A stretch of DNA of 14,045 bases from Nitrospira sp. UBA5699 (GCA_002420105.1 DIHJ01000073.1:1-14045), one strand, 5' to 3'. Shown: positions 1 through 7,850, counted from the first letter of the stretch. Program-made: numbers and translations. Notes: generated by a model from the sequence alone, not told the origin.

Positions 1-11
1 CCAGAGAAACG

Positions 12-38
12 GATCCCCGTAGCTTGCTACGGGGAATC
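12..38. repeat. REP-like perfect palindrome
   Basis: CCCCGTAGC (15-23) pairs perfectly with GCTACGGGG (26-34) around a two-base centre. The flanks GAT (12-14) and ATC (36-38) can extend the stem with one bulged A. There is no T-run on either side, so it does not look like an intrinsic terminator. GC-rich hairpins with this kind of GTAGC/GCTAC core resemble REP elements that are scattered between genes and mobilised by REP-associated tyrosine transposases. Only one copy is in the window, so repetition cannot be shown here. Confidence 0.55.
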
Positions 39-266
39 ACAAGGTGAACCTGCGACCTGCGGGTTCGAAGACTGATTAAATAGAAATTGCTAACTCCCTG
101 TTTTGTGTTTGGTTTCCCGCTTTATCGCACAGTTTCCAGAAGTTAGGAGCTTTCTATTTGTTCCCGTCCTTTCTATTCTTTTTGGTCTCTTCGGACTACT
201 TTTAGCATAAAATAAGCACAGCAAACGCAGATCAAATCTGCCAGGGTATTCGCTCTTCAGATTGAG

Positions 267-287
267 AAAATATCCTTTCTGAAAAGG
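267..287 (-). terminator. Weak candidate terminator of the B12 operon
   Basis: On the minus strand CCTTT (287-283) can pair with AAAGG (278-274) around a four-base loop, followed by an ATATTTT tract. The stem is only five base pairs and low in GC, so this is a weak intrinsic terminator at best. It lies about 95 bases beyond the cbiZ stop codon, where the operon should end. I saw no better candidate between here and cbiZ. Confidence 0.25.
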
Positions 288-381
288 CAACCTTTGTAGC
301 CGGCAGACCTGTGACGGCCTCTTCTGAAAGAAGAATGATCCTCCATGTAAGTCGATATACCGCGCTCTATCGAGATCTTTT

Positions 382-1095
382 CTAGCGATGCGCTTTGGTT
401 AGGCCACTCTCAATCCCGTGACTGACCAGTCTTCCGATGAGCTCACCGATTTTCGTATGGGTTCCGCTATAGCGAATTAGCGGTCCATTTCCATTTACAA
501 CAACAACGGCGTCCGTTCCTGTCCCGGTCGCGTCGGCACGGCCGGTCCAACTGGGGATACGATTGGCCAACAGTACCGCAGCCTTACTTTCTGTCGCCAC
601 TTGCACCGCCGTCACCATTGCAGACACCGTCAGTGCCGCATTGGTAATAAGGACAACATTGATCGTCCCGGCCTTTTGCGGGTCGGCAGATGGCGTGGAA
701 TCGATTGATTCTCCAGCCCTGACCGCATTGGTCACGCCGACCGTAAAGAATCCTTCGACCCACAGATCATCCGCCTGCTCGCGAAGGACCACGAGGTTCT
801 CGAGCGGGACTGCGGTCATGAGCCCGACGCACGGTTGAGGCGCACGAAGCCTCCTGGCAACATCACCCAAATATCGTGCGGGATCACTCCATGTCCGTTG
901 GCGGGAAGCACCTGAGCCGCGCAGGGGATGTCCGGGAACCTGATGGTTGATGATGGAACGGGCATGGCCCACACCGCCCCCTCGCGGGGCCGAAGACAGC
1001 ACGCGCCGACGTTCAGGAAGGCGGATCAGGAGCGAACGATCTCGCACCAGGTATCGAGTCAGGAAGGCATCGACCAGCTGGGTAGGCATGTTCAT
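382..1095 (-). CDS. cbiZ: Adenosylcobinamide amidohydrolase CbiZ
   Basis: CbiZ hydrolyses the amide between the aminopropanol arm and the corrin ring of adenosylcobinamide, giving adenosylcobyric acid that re-enters synthesis at CbiB. The 237-residue product carries family-like stretches: an early RLPERRRVLSSAPRGGG, then VGLMTAVPL, FFTVGVTNAVRAG, a GTINVV strand and SWTGRADATGTGTDA, ending in a YSGTHTKIGELIGR helix. These cover the whole CbiZ domain. The frame stays open upstream to 1203, but the ATG at 1093-1095 forms an ATGA overlap with the cobD stop, as at neighbouring junctions, so I start there. A GGAGG at 1112-1116 is rather distant (16 bases), suggesting translational coupling. It is the last gene of the operon. 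Family assignment is firm; its true substrate (cobinamide or pseudocobalamin-type corrinoids) is inference. Confidence 0.88.
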   Translation of the reverse strand: MNMPTQLVDAFLTRYLVRDRSLLIRLPERRRVLSSAPRGGGVGHARSIINHQVPGHPLRGSGASRQRTWSDPARYLGDVARRLRAPQPCVGLMTAVPLENLVVLREQADDLWVEGFFTVGVTNAVRAGESIDSTPSADPQKAGTINVVLITNAALTVSAMVTAVQVATESKAAVLLANRIPSWTGRADATGTGTDAVVVVNGNGPLIRYSGTHTKIGELIGRLVSHGIESGLTKAHR

Positions 1096-2177
1096 GACCG
1101 CTGCAGGAGGGCCTCCAAAGAACGGATCAATCGATTGTTTTCTCGCGGGGTCTTGATGGCCATTCGAATCGACTGTGGAGTGAGTCCTGGGACAGTGGAA
1201 CAATCACGCACGAGAAGAGCAGAGTTACGAAGCTGTGTGATCACGTCGGAGGCCAAAAGAGGAGCCGGCAGTTCAACGAGGAGAAAATTGGCCGCCGACG
1301 GAAAGACGCGCATTCCGTCAATGGCGCTCAACGCGGCACTGAGCTTTGTCCGTTCTTCTGAAACTAAGGCCAGGCTCTTCCGTCGATGGCCGGAATCTCT
1401 GAGCGCAGCAAGCGCCGCGGCTTGAGCCAATGCATTAACCGACCATGGAGGCTGCCATCGACGCACGTGTTCGACGACTTCGGGTTGCCCGATCAGATAT
1501 CCGATTCGAAGGCCGGGGATGCCATAAAACTTGGTGAAGCTCCGGAGGATTAACAGACGTGGATATGTCGGTAACTCCCGGAGGAGTGAATACTCTGGGG
1601 CAAACTCGATGAATGATTCGTCAATGATGACCCAGGGGCTCCTCTCGGCCACAGCATCGATAAATCTCAGGAGATCATATTTCGCCACCGGTTGACCGGT
1701 AGGGCTATTCGGGTTGCACAACACGACAGCATCGTAGGGTGCTCGAGCCGTCCGGATCTGGTCCCGCGTACGCTCGATTGGCGGTCGATACTCGGCAGCC
1801 CGATCCGCCATCACATACGTCGATATCCCGCCGGCTCGACCAATCGCCGTTTTATACTCTGAAAAGGTGGGTCCGATGATGAGTGCGTTCTTGATCGCCA
1901 GCGCCATGGGGAGCAAATACAGTAGCTCGGCCGACCCATTTCCCACCAGATAGCAGGACGGACTCAAGCCGGAGCGCCGGCTCAGCGCCGACACCAATTC
2001 GTGCGCCTGAGGATCGGGATAATGTCGGATGGCCCAGAGTCCCCGACGCAAGACCCGCAAGACCGACAACGACGGCCCCAATGGGTTGATACTGGCGCTG
2101 AAATCGACAAGATTGGACGGATGACATCCCTGTTCTCGGGCCGCCTGATACAGGTTGCCTCCGTGCGTATCGCTCAT
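1092..2177 (-). CDS. cobD: L-threonine-O-3-phosphate decarboxylase CobD (PLP-dependent)
   Basis: This enzyme decarboxylates L-threonine phosphate to (R)-1-amino-2-propanol phosphate, the linker that CbiB joins to cobyric acid. The 361-residue product has the fold-type I aminotransferase layout: a HGGN motif at residues 5-8, a VDFSASINPLG segment near 24-34, CNPNSPTG at 154-161, IIDESF around 184-189, and the PLP-binding lysine in SFTKFYGIPGLRIGY. That lysine is residue 216, the same number as the known Salmonella CobD lysine. The frame is open further upstream, but the ATG at 2175-2177 overlaps the cbiB stop as ATGA and starts the protein just before HGGN. The enzyme is called CobC in the aerobic-pathway nomenclature. 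No threonine kinase (PduX or BluE) is in the window, so the source of threonine phosphate is not shown. Confidence 0.93.
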   Translation of the reverse strand: MSDTHGGNLYQAAREQGCHPSNLVDFSASINPLGPSLSVLRVLRRGLWAIRHYPDPQAHELVSALSRRSGLSPSCYLVGNGSAELLYLLPMALAIKNALIIGPTFSEYKTAIGRAGGISTYVMADRAAEYRPPIERTRDQIRTARAPYDAVVLCNPNSPTGQPVAKYDLLRFIDAVAERSPWVIIDESFIEFAPEYSLLRELPTYPRLLILRSFTKFYGIPGLRIGYLIGQPEVVEHVRRWQPPWSVNALAQAAALAALRDSGHRRKSLALVSEERTKLSAALSAIDGMRVFPSAANFLLVELPAPLLASDVITQLRNSALLVRDCSTVPGLTPQSIRMAIKTPRENNRLIRSLEALLQRS

Positions 2178-3130
2178 CGACACCACACCGCCCCCCATGC
2201 AAGCCCCGCTGCCAAGACGGACGCGATCCACATGACCGCAACACTTTCAGCGATCCGGTCGCGAGTCAGCGGCTGGTCCGCCGTGCCGATGCTCGGCCGC
2301 ACTTCAGCCGTCCCGTCATAGACATTCACGCCTCCCAGTTGAACCCCCAGCGCGCCCGCCATCGCCGCCTCCGGTCTCCCACTGTTCGGGCTGCGGTGTT
2401 TGCCCCCGTCTCGCCGGAATACGACCCAGGCGTCATGCACCCGTGTGCAATTCAGAAATCGTATACCTGCCGCACTCACAATGAGCCAACCGGTCAAGCG
2501 AGCCGGAAGCCAATTCATGGCGTCATCAAGACGGGCTGAGGCCCACCCAACGTCTCGATAGGGATGTTCGGGATGCCCAATCATCGAATCGAGCGTATTG
2601 ACGGTTTTGTACGCCCACGCCAATGGGGGACCGCCGAGCGCCAGGAAGAACAGGGGCGCGACGATCCCATCGCAGGTGCTTTCCGCGACTGTTTCAACAG
2701 TTGCCCGTACCACTTCCGGCTCCGGCAATGCGTGGGTATCCCGTCCGACGATCCGCGCAACCGCGCTTCGAGCCTCGTTGAGGGACCCGGCATCGAGAGC
2801 TCTCCACACGGCCCACGCGTGGTCTGCAAGGTCTCGTCCCGCCAGTGCCAAAAATGACCACAGGATTTCAAGGATCGGGCCCAGCGGTGTCGAAATCTGG
2901 TCGGCCACGTGAAGTGAGCCCCACACGACGGTGAAACTGATCATGGGAAACCCCACGGCCACACCGATCCCGACCAGTTTCGCCCTGAGAGGATGCTGAA
3001 CCAGCATGCATACGCCGCGCTCGATCCAGGCGATGACTCGTCCGATCCAGCGAACGGGATGTGGCAGCCATGGAGGATCTCCCACCATCGCATCGAGCAG
3101 AAAGGCGGCCACCAGAGAACTGGCAATCAT
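2174..3130 (-). CDS. cbiB: Adenosylcobinamide-phosphate synthase CbiB
   Basis: CbiB is an integral membrane enzyme that condenses adenosylcobyric acid with aminopropanol phosphate. The 318-residue product opens with the typical hydrophobic segment followed by DAMVGDPPWLPHPVRWIG (residues 13-30) and later has RSPNSGRPEAAMAGALGVQL, matching the family's conserved N-x-G-x-PE-x-x-M-A motif. Several hydrophobic segments span the membrane. The frame extends upstream to 3478 as a shadow of cobS, but the ATG at 3128-3130 has a GGAG six bases upstream and overlaps the cobS stop as ATGA. It is followed by cobD, its substrate supplier, through another four-base overlap. Confidence 0.93.
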   Translation of the reverse strand: MIASSLVAAFLLDAMVGDPPWLPHPVRWIGRVIAWIERGVCMLVQHPLRAKLVGIGVAVGFPMISFTVVWGSLHVADQISTPLGPILEILWSFLALAGRDLADHAWAVWRALDAGSLNEARSAVARIVGRDTHALPEPEVVRATVETVAESTCDGIVAPLFFLALGGPPLAWAYKTVNTLDSMIGHPEHPYRDVGWASARLDDAMNWLPARLTGWLIVSAAGIRFLNCTRVHDAWVVFRRDGGKHRSPNSGRPEAAMAGALGVQLGGVNVYDGTAEVRPSIGTADQPLTRDRIAESVAVMWIASVLAAGLAWGAVWCR

Positions 3131-3879
3131 CGCATCTCCAAGCAGAGCGGTCCCGCGACCAGAAACGCCACTTCCGCAATCTCGTTCATCATTCCGAACA
3201 CATCGCCCGTGACTCCACCGCACAAACGGAGTGAAAGGGCGGTCACGACCCGTATCACGACAGCCACCAGCACCAGGATGCTCAGCGTCCCGATTGGGCC
3301 GAACCACCAGATGAGCCATACCGCTGGTACGGCCGTCGCCATGAGCACGTGCCTTCCGGCGAGGTGTGCAAGAAACGGGTGCGCCAGGCCCCCGTCGGCC
3401 CTCGCGTAGGGGGCGGCAACACCGCCGACGACCATGGCCCATCGCCCGAGCAGCGGCATGGTGGCAATCATCGCCCACCGACCTGAGTCAGGCAGGCCGA
3501 ATAAGCCGGCCTGCCGAAGGCCTAGCGCCAGCACAAGTCCGATCGCCCCGAAGGCTCCGATCCGAGGATCACGCATGATCTCCAGCCGCTCTTTTGACGT
3601 GCGCCCCCCAGCCCAGCCATCAAGGGTGTCGGCCAGGCCATCCAGGTGAAGGCCCCGCGTGAGCAGGACGAGCAGCAGGATCAACATCCAATCGACCACA
3701 TTTCGCGGCAGGATCAGATCCAGCGCCGTCGCAGACGCGGCAAGCGTCAGGCCGATCACCAGCCCGACGGTGGGAAACCACGCCATGGAGTTCGCGAATT
3801 GCTCCATGGTCGTAGCCTGGTGGCGGCGGGTGAGTGGAACGGCGGTGAGGAAATGCCAGGCCAGGAGGAAGGCACTCAC
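3127..3879 (-). CDS. cobS: Adenosylcobinamide-GDP ribazoletransferase (cobalamin synthase) CobS
   Basis: CobS joins adenosylcobinamide-GDP with alpha-ribazole (or its phosphate) to give adenosylcobalamin (phosphate), the last assembly step, in the cytoplasmic membrane. The product is about 250 residues and strongly hydrophobic. It begins with the family-typical AFLLAWHFLTAVPL and contains GLHLDGLADTLDG at about 76-88, whose aspartates match the metal-binding motif of this polyprenyltransferase-like family. I chose the GTG at 3877-3879. It forms a GTGA overlap with the cobT stop, has GGGAG seven bases upstream and removes an unlikely arginine-rich extension seen if the frame is read back to 4068. 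It sits between cobT, which supplies alpha-ribazole phosphate, and cbiB. Confidence 0.93.
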   Translation of the reverse strand: MSAFLLAWHFLTAVPLTRRHQATTMEQFANSMAWFPTVGLVIGLTLAASATALDLILPRNVVDWMLILLLVLLTRGLHLDGLADTLDGWAGGRTSKERLEIMRDPRIGAFGAIGLVLALGLRQAGLFGLPDSGRWAMIATMPLLGRWAMVVGGVAAPYARADGGLAHPFLAHLAGRHVLMATAVPAVWLIWWFGPIGTLSILVLVAVVIRVVTALSLRLCGGVTGDVFGMMNEIAEVAFLVAGPLCLEMR

Positions 3880-4946
3880 GACCGATCTCCCGCTCGACTG
3901 GGGCCAGAGACCGCGGCTTCCTCGAACGTGGCCATCTGGGTGTATAATTTCAACGCCGCATGAATGAGACCGATCCCCAGACAGGCTCCTGTGCCCTCCC
4001 CGAGTCGAAGCCCGAGATCGAGCAGCGGGTTGAGCTGTAAGTGACTGAGGATCGCTCCATGTCCGCATTCAACCGACTGGTGCGACGCAATGACATAGTC
4101 CCGACAAGCAGGCGCCAGCCCGACCGCGATTAACGCGGCCGCTCCGGAGATGAATCCATCCAGAACCACAGGGACACGCGCAGCGGCCCCACCGAGAATC
4201 AGACCGGCGATCCCCGCGATTTCGAAGCCGCCGACCTTCGACAGCACGTCCAACGGGTCCTGCGTATTCGGATTGTGACGGGCCAGCGCGTTCGAGATGA
4301 TGTCGACTTTTCGCGCGAGCGCATGATCACTGATCCCTGTGCCGCGACCCGTCACTGACGCAACCGATTGAGCGGTCATCACCGCCGCGATCGCCGTACT
4401 CGACGAGGTGTTGCCAATCCCCATATCTCCGGTTGCCAGCAACCCGAAGCCCTCAGCCGCCGCCTCACGGGCCAAGGCGATGCCGATTTCAAGCGCCTGG
4501 ATCGCCTGGGACCGCGTCATCGCCGGCCTATGGAGAAAATTTCCGGTGCCCGGCGCAATCTTCCGGGAAATCAAGCCGGGGAGCGGAGGAAAGTCGAACG
4601 CGACACCGATGTCCACGACACGCACTTCAGCCCCGACATGGGCGGCCAGGACATTGATGCCGGCTCCACCGCGCAAGAAGTTGAACACCATCTGTGCGGT
4701 CACTTCTCGTGGATAGGCACTGACACCTTCGTCCGCAATCCCATGGTCCGCCGCAAAGGTAAAGACGGCCGCGCGAGGGCATTCTGGCTGCACCTTGCCG
4801 ATCGAGGCGGCATAGTCGGCGGCGAGTTCCTCCAACCGGCCGAGACTCCCCGGCGGCTTGGTCAGGCGATCGAGGCGAATCTGCACTTGCCGATAGACAC
4901 TCCGGTCAGGCGGGACAATCGCGCTCCGTACCTCCTCAAGCGTCAT
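3876..4946 (-). CDS. cobT: Nicotinate-nucleotide:dimethylbenzimidazole phosphoribosyltransferase CobT
   Basis: CobT activates the lower ligand by moving phosphoribose from nicotinate mononucleotide onto 5,6-dimethylbenzimidazole, producing alpha-ribazole 5'-phosphate. The 356-residue length is normal for the family. Recognisable parts are LTKPPGSLGRLE (29-40), FAADHGIADEGVSAYP (64-79), GGAGINVLA (93-101), GDMGIGNTSS (173-182) and GEGTGA with Glu317, which has the same number as the catalytic glutamate of Salmonella CobT. The ATG overlaps the cobU stop as ATGA and has a strong AAGGAGG upstream. Together with BluB in the same operon it defines DMB as the expected lower ligand, although CobT enzymes can accept other bases. 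Confidence 0.96.
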   Translation of the reverse strand: MTLEEVRSAIVPPDRSVYRQVQIRLDRLTKPPGSLGRLEELAADYAASIGKVQPECPRAAVFTFAADHGIADEGVSAYPREVTAQMVFNFLRGGAGINVLAAHVGAEVRVVDIGVAFDFPPLPGLISRKIAPGTGNFLHRPAMTRSQAIQALEIGIALAREAAAEGFGLLATGDMGIGNTSSSTAIAAVMTAQSVASVTGRGTGISDHALARKVDIISNALARHNPNTQDPLDVLSKVGGFEIAGIAGLILGGAAARVPVVLDGFISGAAALIAVGLAPACRDYVIASHQSVECGHGAILSHLQLNPLLDLGLRLGEGTGACLGIGLIHAALKLYTQMATFEEAAVSGPSRAGDRS

Positions 4947-5521
4947 GTCGCCCGTTTCCTCCTTCGTGTCGCGCGACCCGGCTTGATTCGAACAGGCAGA
5001 CCGCCAATGACGGCATAGACTTCGTCCGCCTCTCTCCCGACCAGTTGATTGACTTCGCCGGCCAGTTGCCGAAATGCCCTCACGGCCGGATCTGCCGGTA
5101 CCAGGCCCAAGCCGAGTTCATTGGTCACGATAATCATTTTGGTAGAAGCCTGCCGAACGGCAGACAACAATATGGCGACCTGATCGAGCACGGCCTTCGA
5201 CGATCCGCCCCGCCCAACGAGGTTCGATATCCAGAGCGTGAGGCAGTCCAGGACGATGACGCCATACCGCGCCCCTTTCTCCTTGACCCAGTTCGCTACG
5301 GTCACCGGCACTTCGGCCGTCTCCCATTCCGGGCCGCGACTGTGCTGATGTCTCCTAATGCGGTCCGCCATCTCAGCGTCCAGCGGCTCGCCGGTCGCGA
5401 TGAAGGCTTTCGACGTGGCCGATCCTGCGAGCGAGAGCGCGAACGCGCTTTTCCCGCTGGAGGCGCCTCCAATCACCAGCGTGAGCCAGGCATGCTTTCT
5501 TCGACGCTGCGTCGGTGTCAC
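4943..5521 (-). CDS. cobU: Adenosylcobinamide kinase / guanylyltransferase CobU
   Basis: CobU phosphorylates adenosylcobinamide and then transfers GMP to make adenosylcobinamide-GDP for CobS. The 192-residue product carries the P-loop GGASSGKS at 18-25, a RIRRHQHSRG-x-x-WETAE segment at 54-70 containing the likely guanylylated histidine (His58 or His60; His46 in the Salmonella enzyme), and VLDCLTLWISNL and VTNELGLGLVP motifs typical of the family. The start is a GTG at 5519-5521 in a GTGA overlap with cobQ, with an AAGGG a few bases upstream. The arginine- and lysine-rich C-terminus is unremarkable. Presence of CobU with CbiZ means two cobinamide salvage options are encoded. It is called CobP in the aerobic-pathway nomenclature. 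Confidence 0.95.
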   Translation of the reverse strand: MTPTQRRRKHAWLTLVIGGASSGKSAFALSLAGSATSKAFIATGEPLDAEMADRIRRHQHSRGPEWETAEVPVTVANWVKEKGARYGVIVLDCLTLWISNLVGRGGSSKAVLDQVAILLSAVRQASTKMIIVTNELGLGLVPADPAVRAFRQLAGEVNQLVGREADEVYAVIGGLPVRIKPGRATRRRKRAT

Positions 5522-7065
5522 GAGAGCCCTTCTTCGATAATGGCTTCAACCGCGGCCATATCAAGATGCCGGGCGACAAACTCTGTCCATCGGTCCAGCC
5601 TCTCGTCGCGCGAACCCTGGCACTCTCCTTCCTGGGGCAAGGAGAGTGCGTCGCCCGGCACTCGCACCCGACTCAGAAATGCCCGGGTAAATTCAGGCCC
5701 GTCAAAGAGGCCATGGACGGAGGTGCCGATCACACGGCCATCCGGTGACACGGCTCCTTCCCATCGCGTGGTCTGATGATCGTTCGTGTGAAGCTCCAGA
5801 AACGGCTTCGCGTTCAAACCGGCTTGGGCCTGGCCCATGTGAATCTCGAATCCGGAAACGGGACTGCCGGAGTCGAGATGTCGGCCCGCTACCTGGACAG
5901 TCGTCTTGTGTCTGGCGAAGACCGTGATGATATCGAGCAGGCCCAATCCCTTCATCTCGCATTCGGACGACTCCACCGCTTCCGGGTCGAGAATGCGGCG
6001 GCCTAACAGTTGAAACCCTCCGCAGATGCCCAGCACGGTTCCGCCGGCCTTCCAGACCTGCCGGGCGACGTGATCAAGTCCCTGCGCCCGCACAAACTTC
6101 AGGGCATGGGCGGTGTTCTTCGTGCCAGGAAAGACCAACAGATCGAGCCGCTCGTTCGTCGGCCCGTCGATGCAGACCATCCGGACTCCCGGCGTACGGG
6201 CAAGCGCTTCCACATCGGTGGAATTGGAGAGGTATGGCAGATTCGCAACGCCGATCGTCACCTCCGCCAACGTCGAGGCTGATCGGCGGAAGACCGACGG
6301 CCACCCGACGGAATCCTCCTCAGGCAGCGAAATCTGGTCCCACATCGGGATGACCCCAAGGCACCGGACCCCGAGCCGACGCTCGAGGCCGGCAGTCCCT
6401 GAGTCCAGCAACGATCGTTCGCCGCGGAATTTGTTGATGATGAACCCTCGTACATGCCGTCGTTCCTCCGGCTCCAACAGCGCATGAGTACCCACGAGAG
6501 AAGCAAATACCCCGCCTCGCTCGATGTCGCCGACGAGCAGCACCGGCGCCCGAGCTGCCTGCGCCATGCGCATGTTCACGATGTCATGATCGCGGAGATT
6601 GATTTCCGCCGGGCTGCCAGCGCCCTCCAGCACCACGAGATCGAACTCCGTTGCGAGCCGCTCGAAGGCTTGGCACACCGTCTGAAAATGCTCGCGTCTC
6701 AGGCGTCCCCACTCACTCGGCGTCATGGTCCCTGCCACCACGCCGTTCACCACCAATTGAGCCTGGCGGGGCCCGGAGGGTTTGATAAGCACAGGGTTGA
6801 AATCCGTTCTGGCTGGAACGCGACAGGCTTCGGCTTGCAGCCCTTGGGCCTGACCGATTTCCTTCCCGTCCGGCGTGACGCAGGAATTATTCGACATATT
6901 CTGGGCCTTAAACGGCACCACGCGGCGCCCCCGTTGAACGAACCATCGGCACAACGCGGCCGTGATGACCGACTTGCCGACGTGGGACCCGGTGCCTTGA
7001 ATCATGACCGTTCGAGCGCGCCGCATGTCTGTCACACTCCTCCCTCCGGTTGCTTCCAGGTTCAT
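5518..7065 (-). CDS. cobQ: Cobyric acid synthase CobQ/CbiP (glutamine-hydrolysing)
   Basis: CobQ amidates carboxylates b, d, e and g of adenosyl-(hydrogeno)cobyrinic acid a,c-diamide using glutamine and ATP. The 515-residue product has an N-terminal dethiobiotin-synthetase-like domain with the P-loop GTGSHVGKS (24-32) and the FKAQNMSNNS motif. The C-terminal class I amidotransferase domain has LGICGGFQLLG with the nucleophile Cys348, SGFEIHMG and SVHGLFDGPEF with the catalytic His452. I start at the ATG at 7063-7065, which overlaps the bluB stop as ATGA. An alternative ATG at 7024-7026 has a better Shine-Dalgarno sequence (GGAGG about ten bases upstream) and would give 502 residues starting nearer the P-loop. 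Both starts keep the whole domain. CobQ against CbiP naming depends on which pathway the host uses. Confidence 0.94.
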   Translation of the reverse strand: MNLEATGGRSVTDMRRARTVMIQGTGSHVGKSVITAALCRWFVQRGRRVVPFKAQNMSNNSCVTPDGKEIGQAQGLQAEACRVPARTDFNPVLIKPSGPRQAQLVVNGVVAGTMTPSEWGRLRREHFQTVCQAFERLATEFDLVVLEGAGSPAEINLRDHDIVNMRMAQAARAPVLLVGDIERGGVFASLVGTHALLEPEERRHVRGFIINKFRGERSLLDSGTAGLERRLGVRCLGVIPMWDQISLPEEDSVGWPSVFRRSASTLAEVTIGVANLPYLSNSTDVEALARTPGVRMVCIDGPTNERLDLLVFPGTKNTAHALKFVRAQGLDHVARQVWKAGGTVLGICGGFQLLGRRILDPEAVESSECEMKGLGLLDIITVFARHKTTVQVAGRHLDSGSPVSGFEIHMGQAQAGLNAKPFLELHTNDHQTTRWEGAVSPDGRVIGTSVHGLFDGPEFTRAFLSRVRVPGDALSLPQEGECQGSRDERLDRWTEFVARHLDMAAVEAIIEEGLS

Positions 7066-7850
7066 GAGACCGTGGCTCCCGGTCTTTTCGTGTCGACCAG
7101 CGCCCCGTAACGCTGCCCCCATCCTTCATGGTGAATCAGGCGATCCACGGGAAGTCGCCGCCGCCAGTTCACGCGCTCAAGATCCGGCTGGGATGCGAAC
7201 TCCGCCACGTATCCCAGGCACAGATACGCCACCACGGTGACGGACCGTGGAATGTGCAAGACGCGCTTGAGTGCGGCATGATCAAGAATGCTCACCCATC
7301 CGACTCCGATGCCCTCCGCGCGTGCTGCGAGCCACAGATTCTGGATCGCGCAGCAGGTGCTGTAGAGATCGGTGTCCCGCACCGTCGCACGGCCGAGGAC
7401 ATGACGGCCCCCGCGTCGGCGCGTGCATGTCACGCAGAGATTCACCGACGCCTCTTCAATGCCTTCGAGTTTCAACTTCCGATAGAGCGCCGCACGTCCG
7501 CCCGTGTAGTGGTCGGCTGCTTCGGCGTTGGCCCGGTGAAACAGGCGCTTCACCGCCCGCTTGGTCGCCCGTCCACGGATGACGATAAAATCCCACGGCT
7601 GCATGAACCCCACCGATCCGGCATGATGCGCCGCATTGAGCAATCGTCCGATGACCTCCTCTGGGATCGGATCCGGCAGAAAGTTTCGACGAACGTCCCG
7701 GCGTTCAAAAATCGCCCGATACACCGCCGCTCGCTCGGGCTGAGAGAACTTCCCCCCAGGCTCGACAGCCCGTTTGGCCATGCCCGAGGCCTGGGACAAT
7801 AGACGAGACTGAGGCGGGCGCCCCCGTTGCGTGATGGGTCGAACAGACAT
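7062..7850 (-). CDS. bluB: 5,6-dimethylbenzimidazole synthase BluB
   Basis: BluB fragments reduced FMN with oxygen to make 5,6-dimethylbenzimidazole (DMB), the lower ligand of B12, so its presence implies at least some exposure to oxygen. The 262-residue protein has the nitroreductase-like BluB signature: FSQPERAAVYRAIFERRDVR (35-54), GFMQPWDFIVI (81-91), VLGR, DLYSTCCAIQNLWLAARAEG and IGVGWVSIL. Asp52 and Ser187 lie at a constant offset of 20 from the known functional Asp32 and Ser167 of the Sinorhizobium enzyme. The first 30 or so residues are an extension rich in basic residues. The start has AGGAG six bases upstream; an internal Met24 is possible but lacks a good site. The stretch CVTCTRRRGG has Thr where I expect Asp in relatives. 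Confidence 0.93.
   Translation of the reverse strand: MSVRPITQRGRPPQSRLLSQASGMAKRAVEPGGKFSQPERAAVYRAIFERRDVRRNFLPDPIPEEVIGRLLNAAHHAGSVGFMQPWDFIVIRGRATKRAVKRLFHRANAEAADHYTGGRAALYRKLKLEGIEEASVNLCVTCTRRRGGRHVLGRATVRDTDLYSTCCAIQNLWLAARAEGIGVGWVSILDHAALKRVLHIPRSVTVVAYLCLGYVAEFASQPDLERVNWRRRLPVDRLIHHEGWGQRYGALVDTKRPGATVS

Larger units (their letters stand above)
1..381. other. AT-richer intergenic region downstream of the B12 operon
   Basis: This stretch follows the cbiZ stop codon and is visibly richer in A and T than the operon. It holds a strong short palindrome at 12-38, a tRNA-like sequence scrap around 46-70 and a weak terminator-like hairpin at 267-287. The only open frame on the minus strand (90-290) needs a TTG start, has no clear ribosome binding site and a composition that follows the AT-rich background, so I do not call it a gene. 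I see no complete RNA gene here. Confidence 0.6.

Noticed and set aside
46..120. tRNA gene at the left edge
   Set aside because: T-arm-like and anticodon-loop-like words are present on the minus strand, but the T-stem, anticodon stem and acceptor stem do not pair.
90..290. 66-residue minus-strand open frame downstream of cbiZ
   Set aside because: It needs a TTG start, lacks a clear ribosome binding site, shows no recognisable motif and its Lys/Arg-rich composition follows the AT-rich background.
1096..1203. N-terminal extension of cbiZ into cobD
   Set aside because: The extension is a shadow of the cobD reading frame; the ATGA overlap at 1092-1095 gives a normal-length protein.
3131..3478. 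116-residue N-terminal extension of cbiB
   Set aside because: It overlaps conserved cobS sequence in another frame and lacks family similarity; the ATG at 3130 has a ribosome binding site and gives the family's usual start.
3880..4068. 62-residue N-terminal extension of cobS into cobT
   Set aside because: It is an arginine- and serine-rich shadow of the cobT 3' end; the GTG at 3879 precedes the conserved AFLLAWHFLTAVPL.
7066..7122. cobQ starting at 7122
   Set aside because: This would overlap conserved bluB sequence by 61 bases. Starts at 7065 (overlap type) or 7026 (better Shine-Dalgarno) are more credible.
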